A DNA stretch of 64,000 nt from Aliarcobacter lanthieri (GTDB lineage Bacteria; Campylobacterota; Campylobacteria; Campylobacterales; Arcobacteraceae), in assembly GCF_013201625.1 (NCBI RefSeq), contig NZ_CP053839.1:124001-188000 (forward strand), in the 5' to 3' direction. Under the pieces are notes generated by a model that saw only the letters and a program-made list of their open reading frames with translations, did no database searches and had not been told where the DNA came from. The translations under genes and the position numbers were made by a program. Shown piece after piece: positions 36,598 through 45,609 of this stretch. Position 1 is the first letter of the stretch; the number at the start of each line of letters is the position of its first letter.

Positions 36598-37410
36598 TTA
36601 TCTATTTTTTAAAACAGTATCTAATGCTAGTTTTGTGTTTTCCCATCTATTTTGAGAGTTTAACATAACCAATAAAATATCCTTTTTACCTTCTTTTGCT
36701 CTTGCAATCAGACAAGGTCCAGCCTTACTTGTATAACCTGTTTTTACACCAATCATATATTTTTCTTTTGGAAGAAGTTTATTACTTGTATGTATTTTAT
36801 ATGTTCTTTTTGTATTTATTGCTTGAAAACTATAGTTTTCCTTTTTTACAATAGCATTAAATGTTTTATTTTTTATAGCATATTCTGTAAGTTTTAGTAA
36901 ATCATTAGCAGTACTTTTATGCTTTGGAGCATCAAATCCACATGGATTTTGAAAATTTGTATTTAGCATACCAATTTTTTTTGCTTTAGCATTCATCATA
37001 TTTACAAAAGTTTGTTTATTACCATTTCCTAAATATATTGCTATTGCGTTTGCTGCATCATTTGCTGATTTTATCATAGCTGCATTTACTAAATCTTTTA
37101 GATAAAATTTTTCTCCAACTTTAAAATTCATAATAGTTGGTTCAACATTTTTCATCTCTTTTGTAATTGTTACAACTTTATCCATCTTACCACTTTCTAT
37201 TGCAATAATAGAAGTCATAATTTTTGTAAGACTTGCAGGGCTTAATTTTTGATTTGCATCTTTTTGATAAATTAGTTGTTTTTTATTTAAATCTTTTACT
37301 ATTATTGAATCTAAATCTTTTTCAATTTTTTGAAAAACCATTTTATCATTATAAGAAAAAGCAAAAATAGAAGTTAGAATAAGTGTGAGGAAGATTTTAG
37401 ATAGTCGCAT
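36598..37410 (-). CDS. dacA: D-alanyl-D-alanine carboxypeptidase (low-molecular-mass penicillin-binding protein)
   Basis: Periplasmic enzyme that trims the last D-Ala from peptidoglycan stem peptides. From the ATG at 37410 (AAGGA upstream) it has 270 residues with a signal peptide about 1-20. All three penicillin-binding motifs are present: Ser60-Leu-Thr-Lys63 (SPASLTKIM), Ser115-Ala-Asn117 and Lys223-Thr-Gly. It lacks the C-terminal domain and amphipathic anchor of E. coli PBP5, so it may be free in the periplasm. The symbol is by family; it could equally be a dacF- or pbpG-type enzyme. Confidence 0.88.
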   Translation of the reverse strand: MRLSKIFLTLILTSIFAFSYNDKMVFQKIEKDLDSIIVKDLNKKQLIYQKDANQKLSPASLTKIMTSIIAIESGKMDKVVTITKEMKNVEPTIMNFKVGEKFYLKDLVNAAMIKSANDAANAIAIYLGNGNKQTFVNMMNAKAKKIGMLNTNFQNPCGFDAPKHKSTANDLLKLTEYAIKNKTFNAIVKKENYSFQAINTKRTYKIHTSNKLLPKEKYMIGVKTGYTSKAGPCLIARAKEGKKDILLVMLNSQNRWENTKLALDTVLKNR

Positions 37411-37455
37411 TTTTTTCCTTGTGCGATAAATTTGCAAAATTATAATAGAAAGTGA

Positions 37456-38199
37456 TTAAATATCATATAAAGCAATTGCATTTGGATTACGAATTTTTTT
37501 TAATTCCATATCTATATAATTTGCATTAATATTTTCTTTTGTCTTTAAAGCTATAGTTATTTTTCTTTTTGTTGGTTTTGTTTCATATATAAAAAATCCT
37601 GCTTCATACATAGATAACCTTATAGGAGTTGCTATTGCATAAGTTGTTAAAATAGCATTGTTTTTACAAATTTTATAAATATCATCAAAGTACTCTTTTG
37701 TCCAAAGTTCAAAATTTACTTCACTTGAAAATGCATCTTGATAAACTATGTCAAAGAATTTTTCTGGAAATTTTTTTATATATTCTCTTGCATCTAAAAT
37801 TTTAACTTCAATTTTTATATTTTCATCTTGATATATTTGATTTATTGATATTTCATTTATAATATTTGTAAAAGCTTCAAATTCTTTTGGATAAGTAAAA
37901 CTTTTTAAAGATTTTATTAAATCAAAATCCAATTCAACAGAATATATATTTATCTTTATATCTAAATTATTTTTATAAATATAGTAAATAGTAGCCATTG
38001 TGTTGTATCCTATACCATAACAAATATCTAAAATATTTAACTCTTTTTTATATTTATGATATGTAAAAGCAGGGATAATATGTTTATTTAAAGCTTCACT
38101 AAGTCCACCATCTTCAGTGTTATGAAAATGTTGTTTATATTTGAAAGAAAAAAGTGTATTTGAACCATCTGATGTGGTTACTAAAATATCATCTTTCAT
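37456..38199 (-). CDS. mnmD: MnmD-type tRNA 5-aminomethyl-2-thiouridine methyltransferase
   Basis: SAM-dependent methyltransferase of the MnmC N-domain group (MnmD when unfused), which finishes the mnm5s2U34 modification of tRNA. The 247 residues show the SAM-binding motif LDICYGIGYNTMA near 57 and the signature DIVYQDAFSSEVNFELWTKEYFDDI near 150-175. They also show LTTYAIATPIRLSMYEAGFFIYE and KRKITIALK at the end. No FAD-binding MnmC C-terminal oxidase domain follows, so demodification would need a separate gene. It abuts the next upstream gene with one base or less between them. Confidence 0.88.
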   Translation of the reverse strand: MKDDILVTTSDGSNTLFSFKYKQHFHNTEDGGLSEALNKHIIPAFTYHKYKKELNILDICYGIGYNTMATIYYIYKNNLDIKINIYSVELDFDLIKSLKSFTYPKEFEAFTNIINEISINQIYQDENIKIEVKILDAREYIKKFPEKFFDIVYQDAFSSEVNFELWTKEYFDDIYKICKNNAILTTYAIATPIRLSMYEAGFFIYETKPTKRKITIALKTKENINANYIDMELKKIRNPNAIALYDI

Positions 38200-38640
38200 T
38201 TATAAACCATATCCCCAATGGTGCATTTTTTTTGCAGTAAAAATTAGTACTTCATCAAAAAGTTCTATTGTATTTGGTGCTTGAAATCCAATATTTTCTA
38301 ACAAATCTAAAATTTCATATTTATTATCATTTGAAATCTTTTCTAAAATTATGATATTCCCAGAATTTTCTAAGGCTTTGTAATGTGATTTTAAAATCTC
38401 TTCTTGGTTTTTACAAGAAGATAAAATATTACTCAAAACTATATATTCATATGCTCTTGCAGTTATTAATTTTGCACTACTTTCATCTACAAAAGGAATA
38501 TATTTTATCTTGCCTTGGTTTTTTTCTTTTATCTCTTCTAAAGTAGAGTTTACTAAACCTAAATTATTATCTATATGTAAAATGGAAATATTTGTATAAT
38601 CACTAAATAAACCTTTAAAAAGTTCTAGTTTTTCTTGCAC
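38200..38640 (-). CDS. Unrecognised protein with a methyltransferase-like end, next to luxS
   Basis: 146 residues, no signal peptide. Internal features such as NISILHIDNNLGLVNSTLEEI, YEYIVLSNILSSC and ALENSGNIIILEKI look like the later strands of a class I methyltransferase Rossmann fold, but the glycine-rich SAM loop is absent. It could be a degenerate or partner methyltransferase subunit for the adjacent mnmD-type gene (it ends just before that start) or unrelated. It lies four bases after luxS. Cysteine content is low and I assign no function. Confidence 0.55.
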   Translation of the reverse strand: MQEKLELFKGLFSDYTNISILHIDNNLGLVNSTLEEIKEKNQGKIKYIPFVDESSAKLITARAYEYIVLSNILSSCKNQEEILKSHYKALENSGNIIILEKISNDNKYEILDLLENIGFQAPNTIELFDEVLIFTAKKMHHWGYGL

Positions 38641-38643
38641 TTT

Positions 38644-39159
38644 TTAGTTTCCTAAACTACTAAGTTTTTCTTCACTTAAAAATAGTTTTTCATTTGACAT
38701 TACACCAATTTCAGATTTTAAAATATTTTTTGCAATATCTTTTGCTTCATCAAGTGAGTGCATAGCACAAGTTCCACACTGAAAAATATTTAGTTCTGGA
38801 ATATCATCTTGTTTCTCAACATTTAAGACATCTTCCATAGCTTTTTTCCAAGCAGATGCAACTTCTTTTTCGCTTGGAGTTCCTATTAAACTCATATAAA
38901 ATCCAGTTCTACAACCCATAGGAGAAACATCAATTATTTCAACTGTAGGTGAATTTAGATGATTTCTTATAAATCCAGCAAATAAATGTTCTAAAGTATG
39001 AGTTCCTTTTTCACTCATCATATCTTTATTTGGTACGCAAAATCTTAAATCAAAAACTGTAATATTATCACCTTTTGGAGTTTGCATAACCTTTGCAACT
39101 CGTACTGCAGGCGCTGGCATAATAGTATGATCAACTCTAAAACTATCTAATAATGGCAT
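38644..39159 (-). CDS. luxS: S-ribosylhomocysteine lyase (LuxS)
   Basis: Cleaves S-ribosylhomocysteine to homocysteine and the AI-2 precursor DPD, part of SAM recycling. The 171 residues contain [17 protein letters not shown] at the start, the metal motif [14 protein letters not shown] (His-X3-His type, near 54), CRTGFYM near 85 and the conserved [14 protein letters not shown] near 128 with the Cys ligand. The product homocysteine feeds metH, 2.6 kb away. It leads a three-gene run with the unrecognised protein and mnmD. Confidence 0.96.
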   Translation of the reverse strand: MPLLDSFRVDHTIMPAPAVRVAKVMQTPKGDNITVFDLRFCVPNKDMMSEKGTHTLEHLFAGFIRNHLNSPTVEIIDVSPMGCRTGFYMSLIGTPSEKEVASAWKKAMEDVLNVEKQDDIPELNIFQCGTCAMHSLDEAKDIAKNILKSEIGVMSNEKLFLSEEKLSSLGN

Positions 39160-39244
39160 TAAAAATCCTTTTTTAAAATTATAGAAATTATAACTAAAGA
39201 GTTTTTATTTTAGGCTTTTATTGATTCTATTGATAAAATAATAA

Positions 39245-39278
39245 TTGTCTTGACAAGTATTTTATTTTTAAATATACT
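39245..39278 (+). promoter_or_regulatory. Promoter with overlapping inverted repeat upstream of the second marR gene
   Basis: TTGACA (39250-39255), a 17-bp spacer and TATACT (39273-39278): near-consensus sigma-70. The inverted repeat TTGTC-TT-GACAA (39245-39256) overlaps the -35 and would allow repression by the MarR protein it drives. AAGGAG lies five bases before the TTG start. Confidence 0.7.
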
Positions 39279-39304
39279 TCAATTTATTGGTATAAGGAGT
39301 AAAT

Positions 39305-39742
39305 TTGAAGTTTGATATGAATATATCATTAGGATTTATTTTAAATAAAACAGCTTTAATGTCAAAAACAATATTCGCTAAAAAAATTAAAGAATTTGAT
39401 ATTACTCCAGAACAGTGGTCGATTATTTTTAGAGTAGTTGAAGCAGAAGGTTTAACACAAAAAGAGATTTCTGATTCAACATATAAAGATCAAGCAAATA
39501 TCACTAGAATGATTGATAGATTAGAAGAAAAAGGCTTTCTTCAAAGACAGCCAAATAAAACTGATAGGAGAATAAGCAATATTTATCCAACAAAAAAAGC
39601 TATAGATATAGTAGATGATATTGCTTTATGTTCACTAAACTTCAATAAAGAATTAACAAAAGATTTTTCAAAAGATGAAAAGAAACAATTAATAAACTTA
39701 CTTAATAGAGTTTATAAAAACTTAGAAAAGGATAATATATGA
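39305..39742 (+). CDS. MarR family transcriptional regulator (second)
   Basis: 145-residue winged-helix regulator. ITPEQWSIIFRVVEAEGLTQKEISDSTYKDQANITRMIDRLEEKGFLQRQPNKTDRRISNIYPTKKAID is typical MarR sequence including the wing DRR-type motif. I accept a TTG start at 39305 because AAGGAG (39294-39299) sits five bases upstream; the first ATG (39317) is too far away. The stop overlaps the SDR start (ATGA). The regulator is different in sequence from the MarR protein near the YceI genes. It probably controls its own promoter and the SDR. Confidence 0.88.
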   Translation: MKFDMNISLGFILNKTALMSKTIFAKKIKEFDITPEQWSIIFRVVEAEGLTQKEISDSTYKDQANITRMIDRLEEKGFLQRQPNKTDRRISNIYPTKKAIDIVDDIALCSLNFNKELTKDFSKDEKKQLINLLNRVYKNLEKDNI

Positions 39743-40452
39743 ATATTACAGATAAAGAGATTTTAATAACTGGTGCAAATGGTGGGTTAGGACAAACTTT
39801 TATAAATTATTGTTTAGAACAAAATGTAAAAAAGATATATTGTTGTGCTAGAAATATAGATAGTTTAGAAAAATTGTATGGTTCTAATAAAAGAGTTAAA
39901 ATACTTACTTTAGATATTACAAAACAATCAGATATTGATAATGTAGCTAATTCTATAAATTCGATAGATCTTTTAATAAATAATGCAGGATTTAATAGTG
40001 AAAAAAGAATATTTGAAACATTCTCAAATGATTTTGAAGTAAATACTTTTGGAACTTTAAATGTTACAAAAACTTTAAGTTCAAAAATCAAACCAGATGG
40101 GGCAATTATCACTATAAATTCAATTCTTGCTTTTATAAATCTTCCTACAATGGCTTTATATTGTGCTTCAAAGAGTGCTTTACATTCTATAATGCAAGCT
40201 TTTCGTGCAGAGTTACAAAATAAACAAATACAAGTATATGAAGTTTTTCCAGGACCAATTGATACAGATATGGCAAAAAATTTACAAATGCCTAAAGCTT
40301 CTCCTAAACAAATTGTAGAAAAAGCTTTTGAAGCTTTAAAAAATAAAACTTTTGAAGTTTTCCCAGATGACTTTTCAAAAAATATATACTCAATGTTAAA
40401 AATAAATTCAAAAGAGTTAGAAATGGATTTTGCAAGTTCTATAAAAGCTTAA
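39739..40452 (+). CDS. Short-chain dehydrogenase/reductase
   Basis: SDR-family NAD(P)-dependent oxidoreductase, 237 residues. The nucleotide loop is ITGANGGLGQTF (10-21), NNAG is near 79, and catalytic Ser near 126, Tyr and Lys are in ALYCASKSAL (Tyr-X3-Lys). VFPGPIDTDMA follows. This is an active classical SDR; its substrate cannot be told from sequence. Co-transcribed with a MarR regulator through a 4-base overlap, which suggests induction by a compound the enzyme removes. Confidence 0.88.
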   Translation: MNITDKEILITGANGGLGQTFINYCLEQNVKKIYCCARNIDSLEKLYGSNKRVKILTLDITKQSDIDNVANSINSIDLLINNAGFNSEKRIFETFSNDFEVNTFGTLNVTKTLSSKIKPDGAIITINSILAFINLPTMALYCASKSALHSIMQAFRAELQNKQIQVYEVFPGPIDTDMAKNLQMPKASPKQIVEKAFEALKNKTFEVFPDDFSKNIYSMLKINSKELEMDFASSIKA

Positions 40453-40530
40453 AAATAGAGTTGTATTCTATCTTTTTTATAAACTTTAGATACTATAAAG
40501 TATTTTATTTTTAATGAAAGAAAAATTATT

Positions 40531-41649
40531 ATGAATAATGGTATAGAATATATTTTACTTGAAAAACTCGAAAATAGCTATAAACTTATACTCCTAAATA
40601 ATTGGAATAAAAATACACTTCCTATTATTATAGAAAAAATTAAAAAGTTAAATATTGATATAAATAAAAAGTTATTTATAGATTTTAAAGAGTTAAAAGA
40701 ATTAGATAGTATAGCTACAATATATATAATTACACTCTTAAAAAATTTTAAGGAAAATAATCTTTCTTTTATAAATTTTGATAAATATGAACAAACTTTT
40801 AATTTTTATAAAAAACATTATCAAGATGAAATTTTAGAGGATAAAAAAAAGATAAATAGAGTTTTTGAAAAAATAGGACAAAAAACTTATGAAATTTTTA
40901 ATTCATCAAAATTATTTTTAGATTTTGTAGGAAAAGTTTTCTATTTTTTCATATATTCTCTTTTTCATCCCAAAAAGATTAGATTTAAGGCGATGCTAAA
41001 ATATATTGAAACTTCAGCAGTAAATGCTATTTTGATAGTTGTTGTAAGTTCTTTTCTGGTTGGTATTGTTATTGCATATCAAGGTGCAGTTCAACTTGAA
41101 AAAGTTGGAGCAAATATATTTATAGTTGAGATGATAAGTATAACTATGTTTAGAGAAATTGCTCCTCTTGTAACTGCTATTGTAATAGCTGGTAGAAGTG
41201 CAAGTTCATATACAGCAGAAATAGGTGCTATGAAAATAACAGAAGAAGTAGATGCTATGAGAACTATGAACTTTGAACCAATACTTTTTTTAACTCTTCC
41301 TAGAATTTTTGCTTTGAGTATATCTTTACCACTATTAGTTTTTTTTGCAGATATTATTGGAGTTTTTGGAGGAATGGTAATATCATATACGCATTTAGAT
41401 GTAACATTTACAGAATTTATAAATAGACTTCATAATGAAGTAGCAGTAAAACATCTAATAATAGGGGTTTTTAAATCAGTCTTTTTTGGATTTTGTATAG
41501 CAATTATTGGATGTTTTAGAGGTTTTCAAGTTCAAAATAATACTACTAGTATAGGAAAATATACAACTATTAGTGTTGTAAATGCTATTTTTGTGGTTAT
41601 TTTATTAGATGCAGTTTTCTCTGTAATCTTTACTCAAATGGGGATATAA
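40531..41649 (+). CDS. mlaE: Mla-type lipid ABC transporter permease with N-terminal STAS domain
   Basis: Inner-membrane permease of the Mla system that moves phospholipids between the outer and inner membranes. The 372 residues begin with a STAS-like domain (about 1-115, KKLFIDFKELKELDSIATIYIITLL), followed by MlaE spans (about 155-175, 195-210, 245-265, 295-315 and 345-365) with the signature MISITMFREIAPLVTAIVIAGRSASSYTAEIGAMKITEEVDAM. The fused STAS domain would replace a separate MlaB. It heads a four-gene operon with one- to few-base gaps. Confidence 0.93.
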   Translation: MNNGIEYILLEKLENSYKLILLNNWNKNTLPIIIEKIKKLNIDINKKLFIDFKELKELDSIATIYIITLLKNFKENNLSFINFDKYEQTFNFYKKHYQDEILEDKKKINRVFEKIGQKTYEIFNSSKLFLDFVGKVFYFFIYSLFHPKKIRFKAMLKYIETSAVNAILIVVVSSFLVGIVIAYQGAVQLEKVGANIFIVEMISITMFREIAPLVTAIVIAGRSASSYTAEIGAMKITEEVDAMRTMNFEPILFLTLPRIFALSISLPLLVFFADIIGVFGGMVISYTHLDVTFTEFINRLHNEVAVKHLIIGVFKSVFFGFCIAIIGCFRGFQVQNNTTSIGKYTTISVVNAIFVVILLDAVFSVIFTQMGI

Positions 41650-41650
41650 A

Positions 41651-42388
41651 ATGGAAATTATACAAGTTTCAAATCTTCATACAGCTTTTGGAAAGAATGT
41701 AGTTCACAATGATATATCTTTTGATGTAAAAGAGGGTGAAATATTTGGTGTTTTAGGTGGAAGTGGTTCAGGAAAGAGTGTATTAGTAAAACAGATAGTT
41801 ATGCTAAATCAAATTCAAAGAGGCACCATAAAAATTTTTAATAAGGATATTTCAAAATTATCTATTAATGAAATGGAAAAAATGAAGTTACAATTTTCAT
41901 ACTTATTTCAATTTGGAGCTTTATATTCATTCTTGAATGTAATTGAGAATATTTCTGTTATGTTAAAAGAGTATACAAATCTACCATCTTATATAATAGA
42001 AAAGATAGCTTATACAAATTTAGATATTGTAGGGCTTCCTAAATCAGTTGCAAAACTATATCCTAGCGAGCTTAGTGGTGGTATGAAAAAAAGAGTAGCT
42101 TTTGCTAGAAGCCTTGCTATGCAGCCAAAGATTTTATTTTTAGATGAACCTACGAGTGGACTTGATCCCGCAAGTACACAACAAATAAATGAATTATTAT
42201 TATATTTAAAAAATAATTTAGATATTACAACTGTTATAATAACTCATGATTTAGAAACAATTAAAACTGTTCTAGACAGGTTTATAATAATACGAAGAGA
42301 AAAAATATTTGATGGTAATATAAATGAAGCTTTAAGTTCTAAAGATACGTTTATACAAGATTTTTTATCATATAAAAAGGCTAATTAA
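41651..42388 (+). CDS. mlaF: Mla-type ABC transporter ATPase
   Basis: Cytoplasmic ATPase of the lipid transporter, 245 residues. Walker A GGSGSGKSVLVK near 35, Q-loop FQFGALYSFLNVIENIS, ABC signature LSGGMKKRVAFARSLAMQPKILFLDEPTSGLDPASTQQI (signature, Walker B and D-loop) and the switch His in IITHDLETI. Pairs with the STAS-fused permease one base upstream and with the MCE protein that it overlaps downstream. Confidence 0.97.
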   Translation: MEIIQVSNLHTAFGKNVVHNDISFDVKEGEIFGVLGGSGSGKSVLVKQIVMLNQIQRGTIKIFNKDISKLSINEMEKMKLQFSYLFQFGALYSFLNVIENISVMLKEYTNLPSYIIEKIAYTNLDIVGLPKSVAKLYPSELSGGMKKRVAFARSLAMQPKILFLDEPTSGLDPASTQQINELLLYLKNNLDITTVIITHDLETIKTVLDRFIIIRREKIFDGNINEALSSKDTFIQDFLSYKKAN

Positions 42389-43302
42389 TGGATACAAGAA
42401 TTAATTTTTTTAGAATAGGACTATTTGTAAGTATAGTATCTTCTTTACTAATTATTGCAATATTTTGGTTGGGAAAATATGGTTTAGAAGATAAGAAGTA
42501 TGATGAATATATTATACATTTTAATGAATCAATCTCTGGATTAAATATAGGATCTTCAATAAAATATATGGGATTTGATGTAGGAGTCGTAAGAGATATA
42601 AAAATAAATCCACAAAATTCTGAGCAAATCAAAGTAGAATTACAAATTCAAAAAGGAACTCCAATAAAAGAAGATAACTATGGAATTCTAGGAAATCTTG
42701 GTATTACAGGATTAAAATATATTGAATTAAAAGGTGGAAGTAATGATGCGAAACTTTTAAAAGAGAATCAAAATGGAGAAAAAGTTATAAATTCAAAAAA
42801 ATCAGCTTTAAATTCTTTAGTTGATTCAACTGAAGATATTACAAAAGAGATAACTTTATTACTTCATTCTATTAGAAAAGTTTTAAATGAAGAAAATTTA
42901 AAAAATTTATCACTACTTTTAGAAAATAGTCAAAAGAGTATGGCAAATGTAGAGGCATTCTCATCTTATGTCATAGAGAATCAGAATAATATCAATAAAC
43001 TCTTAGATAGTGTAAAAGGTTTTGTCAATATTGGAAGTTCATCTTTTAAAAGTGTAAAGACCTCTGCTGATAATTTTAAAGATTTAACAACTAAAATGAA
43101 AGAAGAGTTTGATAAAGGAACTTTTGATATAAAAGGATTAACTCAAGATTCTCTTGATAATTTAGAAGTAGTTTTAAGAAATTTAGATCATACTTTAAAT
43201 CAAACTCAAGATTTAGTAAAAAATATAAATGAAAGCCCAAGTGATTTACTATTTAAACAAAAAAATATAAAATATGGACCAGGAGAAAAAGATGAAGAAT
43301 AA
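42388..43302 (+). CDS. mlaD: Mla-type MCE-domain substrate-binding protein
   Basis: Periplasm-facing MCE protein, 304 residues. One N-terminal span (about 10-28, FVSIVSSLLIIAIFWLG) is followed by the MCE domain with NESISGLNIGSSIKYMGFDVGVVRDI (about 50-75) and TPIKEDNYGILGNLGITGLKYIELKGG (about 90-118). A long C-terminal helical segment (170-300) resembles the coiled region of MlaD/PqiB relatives that build the hexameric tunnel. It overlaps mlaF by one base and the lipoprotein start by 11 bases. Confidence 0.93.
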   Translation: MDTRINFFRIGLFVSIVSSLLIIAIFWLGKYGLEDKKYDEYIIHFNESISGLNIGSSIKYMGFDVGVVRDIKINPQNSEQIKVELQIQKGTPIKEDNYGILGNLGITGLKYIELKGGSNDAKLLKENQNGEKVINSKKSALNSLVDSTEDITKEITLLLHSIRKVLNEENLKNLSLLLENSQKSMANVEAFSSYVIENQNNINKLLDSVKGFVNIGSSSFKSVKTSADNFKDLTTKMKEEFDKGTFDIKGLTQDSLDNLEVVLRNLDHTLNQTQDLVKNINESPSDLLFKQKNIKYGPGEKDEE

Positions 43303-43876
43303 GATTATATTTTTAATACTCTTTTTAGTATTTACAGGATGTAGTTTAAAACAACAAACAATAATAGATATAAATCATTATTCAATAGATTTTAAATCAA
43401 ATAAAAAGTTAGAAGCACCAAAACTTAGCTCAATTTTTATAGAAGAACCAAATGTAAATAGAAGTTTTAATTTAACATCAATGTTTTATAGTACAAAACA
43501 ATATTCTTTTGAAGAGTATGCAAAAAATAAATGGATAGATTTTCCAAGCAATATGATTCATAATCAACTAATAGACTCTTTTATAACAAGTAATATTTTT
43601 GAAAATATAGTTTTACGAGATAAAAAAATAGATTATGAATATTTACTAAAAACTGAAGTTATAAAATTATATCAAATTTTTGAAGATAATAAATCTTATG
43701 CTATTTTAAAATTTAAATTTAATTTAATAAAAGATAATAAAGTTTTAAAATCTTTTACTTTCGATAAAAAAATTGTATGTAAATCAAATGATGCTTATGG
43801 TTTTGTGAAGGCTGTAAATAATGGTTTTGAAGATAGTATCAATAATCTTTTAAATGACTTAATAAATACAAATTAA
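43292..43876 (+). CDS. ABC-type transport auxiliary lipoprotein of the Mla operon
   Basis: From the ATG at 43292 (AGGAG upstream) the 195-residue protein has a lipobox (FTGC, Cys near 17). The start is inside the last codons of mlaD. It resembles the PqiC/LptE-like auxiliary lipoproteins that end many MCE operons, judging by size, position and acidic-basic alternation; no single hallmark motif is visible. Inferred role: outer-membrane partner for the MCE tunnel. The 3' end shares a hairpin with the convergent gene. Confidence 0.75.
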   Translation: MKNKIIFLILFLVFTGCSLKQQTIIDINHYSIDFKSNKKLEAPKLSSIFIEEPNVNRSFNLTSMFYSTKQYSFEEYAKNKWIDFPSNMIHNQLIDSFITSNIFENIVLRDKKIDYEYLLKTEVIKLYQIFEDNKSYAILKFKFNLIKDNKVLKSFTFDKKIVCKSNDAYGFVKAVNNGFEDSINNLLNDLINTN

Positions 43877-43892
43877 AAATTAATTTGTATTT
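43864..43892. terminator. Bidirectional hairpin between the lipoprotein gene and the AbrB-type gene
   Basis: Perfect 13-bp stem AAATACAAATTAA (43864-43876) and TTAATTTGTATTT (43880-43892), three-base loop. It contains the stop codons of both convergent genes. Confidence 0.75.
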
Positions 43893-44920
43893 AACCTTTT
43901 AGCAATAACTGGTGCAATATTCATAACAATAAAAAGTCTTACAATATGGTGTAAAGTTATATAAGGTAGATTTGCACCAACTAAAATTGCTATCAAGTTT
44001 ATCTCTGTTTGCCCACCTGGTCCAAAGGCAAGCAAAATATCTAAAGCTTCAAAATCCATAAAATGATAGATAATAAAAATAAAAATAGTACATAAAATAA
44101 GCAAAATTATAAAATGTCCTAAAGTAGCCACTAAAGTTTTAAAAATAGTTTTTAAATCAACATTTTTAAAAGTAAAACCAATGATAGTTCCAAAGATAAT
44201 TTGAATAGATTTTAATAATTCATCAGGAATATGTGTATGCACAAATCCACTAGAGTATAGAACTATACTTACAATCATAGGTCCTATTAAGTATGCAGCA
44301 GCAAGGCGTAGTTTTTTTGCAATAATTGCTCCTAATATTCCAAAAATGAATATATATGAAAATTCAAATAAATCAATATCTTTTATAGGAATTGTTAGTA
44401 GTTGGTTACCACGAATGTCTATTTGAAAGATATATTGAATTATAAATGGTAGTGAAATAATAACAAAAAATAACCTTGAACTTTGCATTAAAGTTATTTT
44501 TGAAGTGTCTGCTTTTAACTCTTGTCCTATTATCACCATTTCTATAACCCCACCAGGCATACTTCCTAAATATGAAGTTTTTAAATCATATTTTAAAACT
44601 TTGTAATAGTAATATGTTCCAAAAAATATTACTAATATGGTGAATGGAATAACCAGTAGTAAACTAGCTGTATAGTTTGGAATATATTTTAATATTTCTG
44701 GAGTAAAAGCACTTCCTATGGTAAGTCCTATTAAAATCCTAGCTGGTGGAGAGAAGATCTTTGGGCTTGATATAGGGATATTATTAAATCTTATAGCTAA
44801 ACTTGTGGCAAAAATACTGCCTAGTAACCATGGTAAAGGAAGATTTAAAAATATAAAAATCAGTGAGCCACAAAACCCTATAAATAAGGACAATAGCATC
44901 TTATAAATATTTATTATCAT
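43880..44920 (-). CDS. AbrB family membrane protein
   Basis: 346 residues with about ten hydrophobic spans in two similar halves (GFCGSLIFIFLNLPLPWLLGSIFATSLAIRF in the first; IFGILGAIIAKKLRLAAAYLIGPMIVSIVLYSSGFVH in the second). PWLLGS and the repeat-half GPMIVS match the AbrB duplication, a family once called putative ammonia monooxygenase but of unclear function. PGGQTEIN near 310 is its signature. The ATG overlaps the HAD phosphatase stop (ATGA). The family's role, perhaps regulatory or transport, is not established. Confidence 0.8.
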   Translation of the reverse strand: MIINIYKMLLSLFIGFCGSLIFIFLNLPLPWLLGSIFATSLAIRFNNIPISSPKIFSPPARILIGLTIGSAFTPEILKYIPNYTASLLLVIPFTILVIFFGTYYYYKVLKYDLKTSYLGSMPGGVIEMVIIGQELKADTSKITLMQSSRLFFVIISLPFIIQYIFQIDIRGNQLLTIPIKDIDLFEFSYIFIFGILGAIIAKKLRLAAAYLIGPMIVSIVLYSSGFVHTHIPDELLKSIQIIFGTIIGFTFKNVDLKTIFKTLVATLGHFIILLILCTIFIFIIYHFMDFEALDILLAFGPGGQTEINLIAILVGANLPYITLHHIVRLFIVMNIAPVIAKRLNTN

Positions 44921-45600
44921 AAATTAGATAAATATTTTATAGCTTCTAAAGAGTCTTTTTTTACAATATTTGTATATTTTAAAAGTTCATCTTCTTTTGA
45001 GTAACCACATAAAACACCAATAGAACTTATAGAGGCATTTTGCGCAGATATCAAATCAAGTTTTGTATCTCCTATCATAAAAGCTTGTTGTTTTGAACTA
45101 TCATAATTTAAACTTTGTAAAGCTTTTAAAATAGGTTCTTGATGAGGTTTAGGATTTTCAACATCTTCTCTTCCAATAATTACTTCAAAATGTTTAGTAA
45201 TATCAAAGTTATCTAAAATTGGAGTTGAATAGATTCTAGTTTTTGTTGTAACTATACCAAGTTTTGCAAAACTTGAAGCCAGATTTACAGCTTCAAAAGC
45301 ATTTTCTAATAAAGTTGTTTGTGCAACTGAAATGTCTTTATATCTAGTTTTATAACTATCTACAAAATCCCATACTTTACTTTTAGATACACCTAATTTC
45401 TCAAACATTATATCAAGGGGATAACCAATTTGTTTTTTTATATCTTCAACACTTCCTTTAAAATCGAACTTATGTTTAGAAAAAGCATGTAAAAATGTAT
45501 CTGTGATAGCATCTGTTGAATCTATTAAAGTTCCATCTAAATCAAATAAAATAATCATCTCTTTTTTATCTACACAATGCTGAGTTTTATTTTGTTTCAT
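44917..45600 (-). CDS. HAD-family phosphatase (phosphoglycolate phosphatase-like)
   Basis: HAD superfamily hydrolase of 227 residues. The nucleophile motif is IILFDLDGTLIDSTDAI (about 16-32), motif II Thr in GIVTTKTR near 118, and motifs III/IV are PKPHQEP and MIGDTKLDLISAQNA near 180. It resembles Gph phosphatases that repair 2-phosphoglycolate, but the HAD family is broad. I start at the ATG at 45600 (AAGGA six bases upstream); a TTG just before gives one extra residue. It is coupled to the AbrB gene. Confidence 0.85.
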   Translation of the reverse strand: MKQNKTQHCVDKKEMIILFDLDGTLIDSTDAITDTFLHAFSKHKFDFKGSVEDIKKQIGYPLDIMFEKLGVSKSKVWDFVDSYKTRYKDISVAQTTLLENAFEAVNLASSFAKLGIVTTKTRIYSTPILDNFDITKHFEVIIGREDVENPKPHQEPILKALQSLNYDSSKQQAFMIGDTKLDLISAQNASISSIGVLCGYSKEDELLKYTNIVKKDSLEAIKYLSNL

Positions 45601-45609
45601 CAAAATTCC

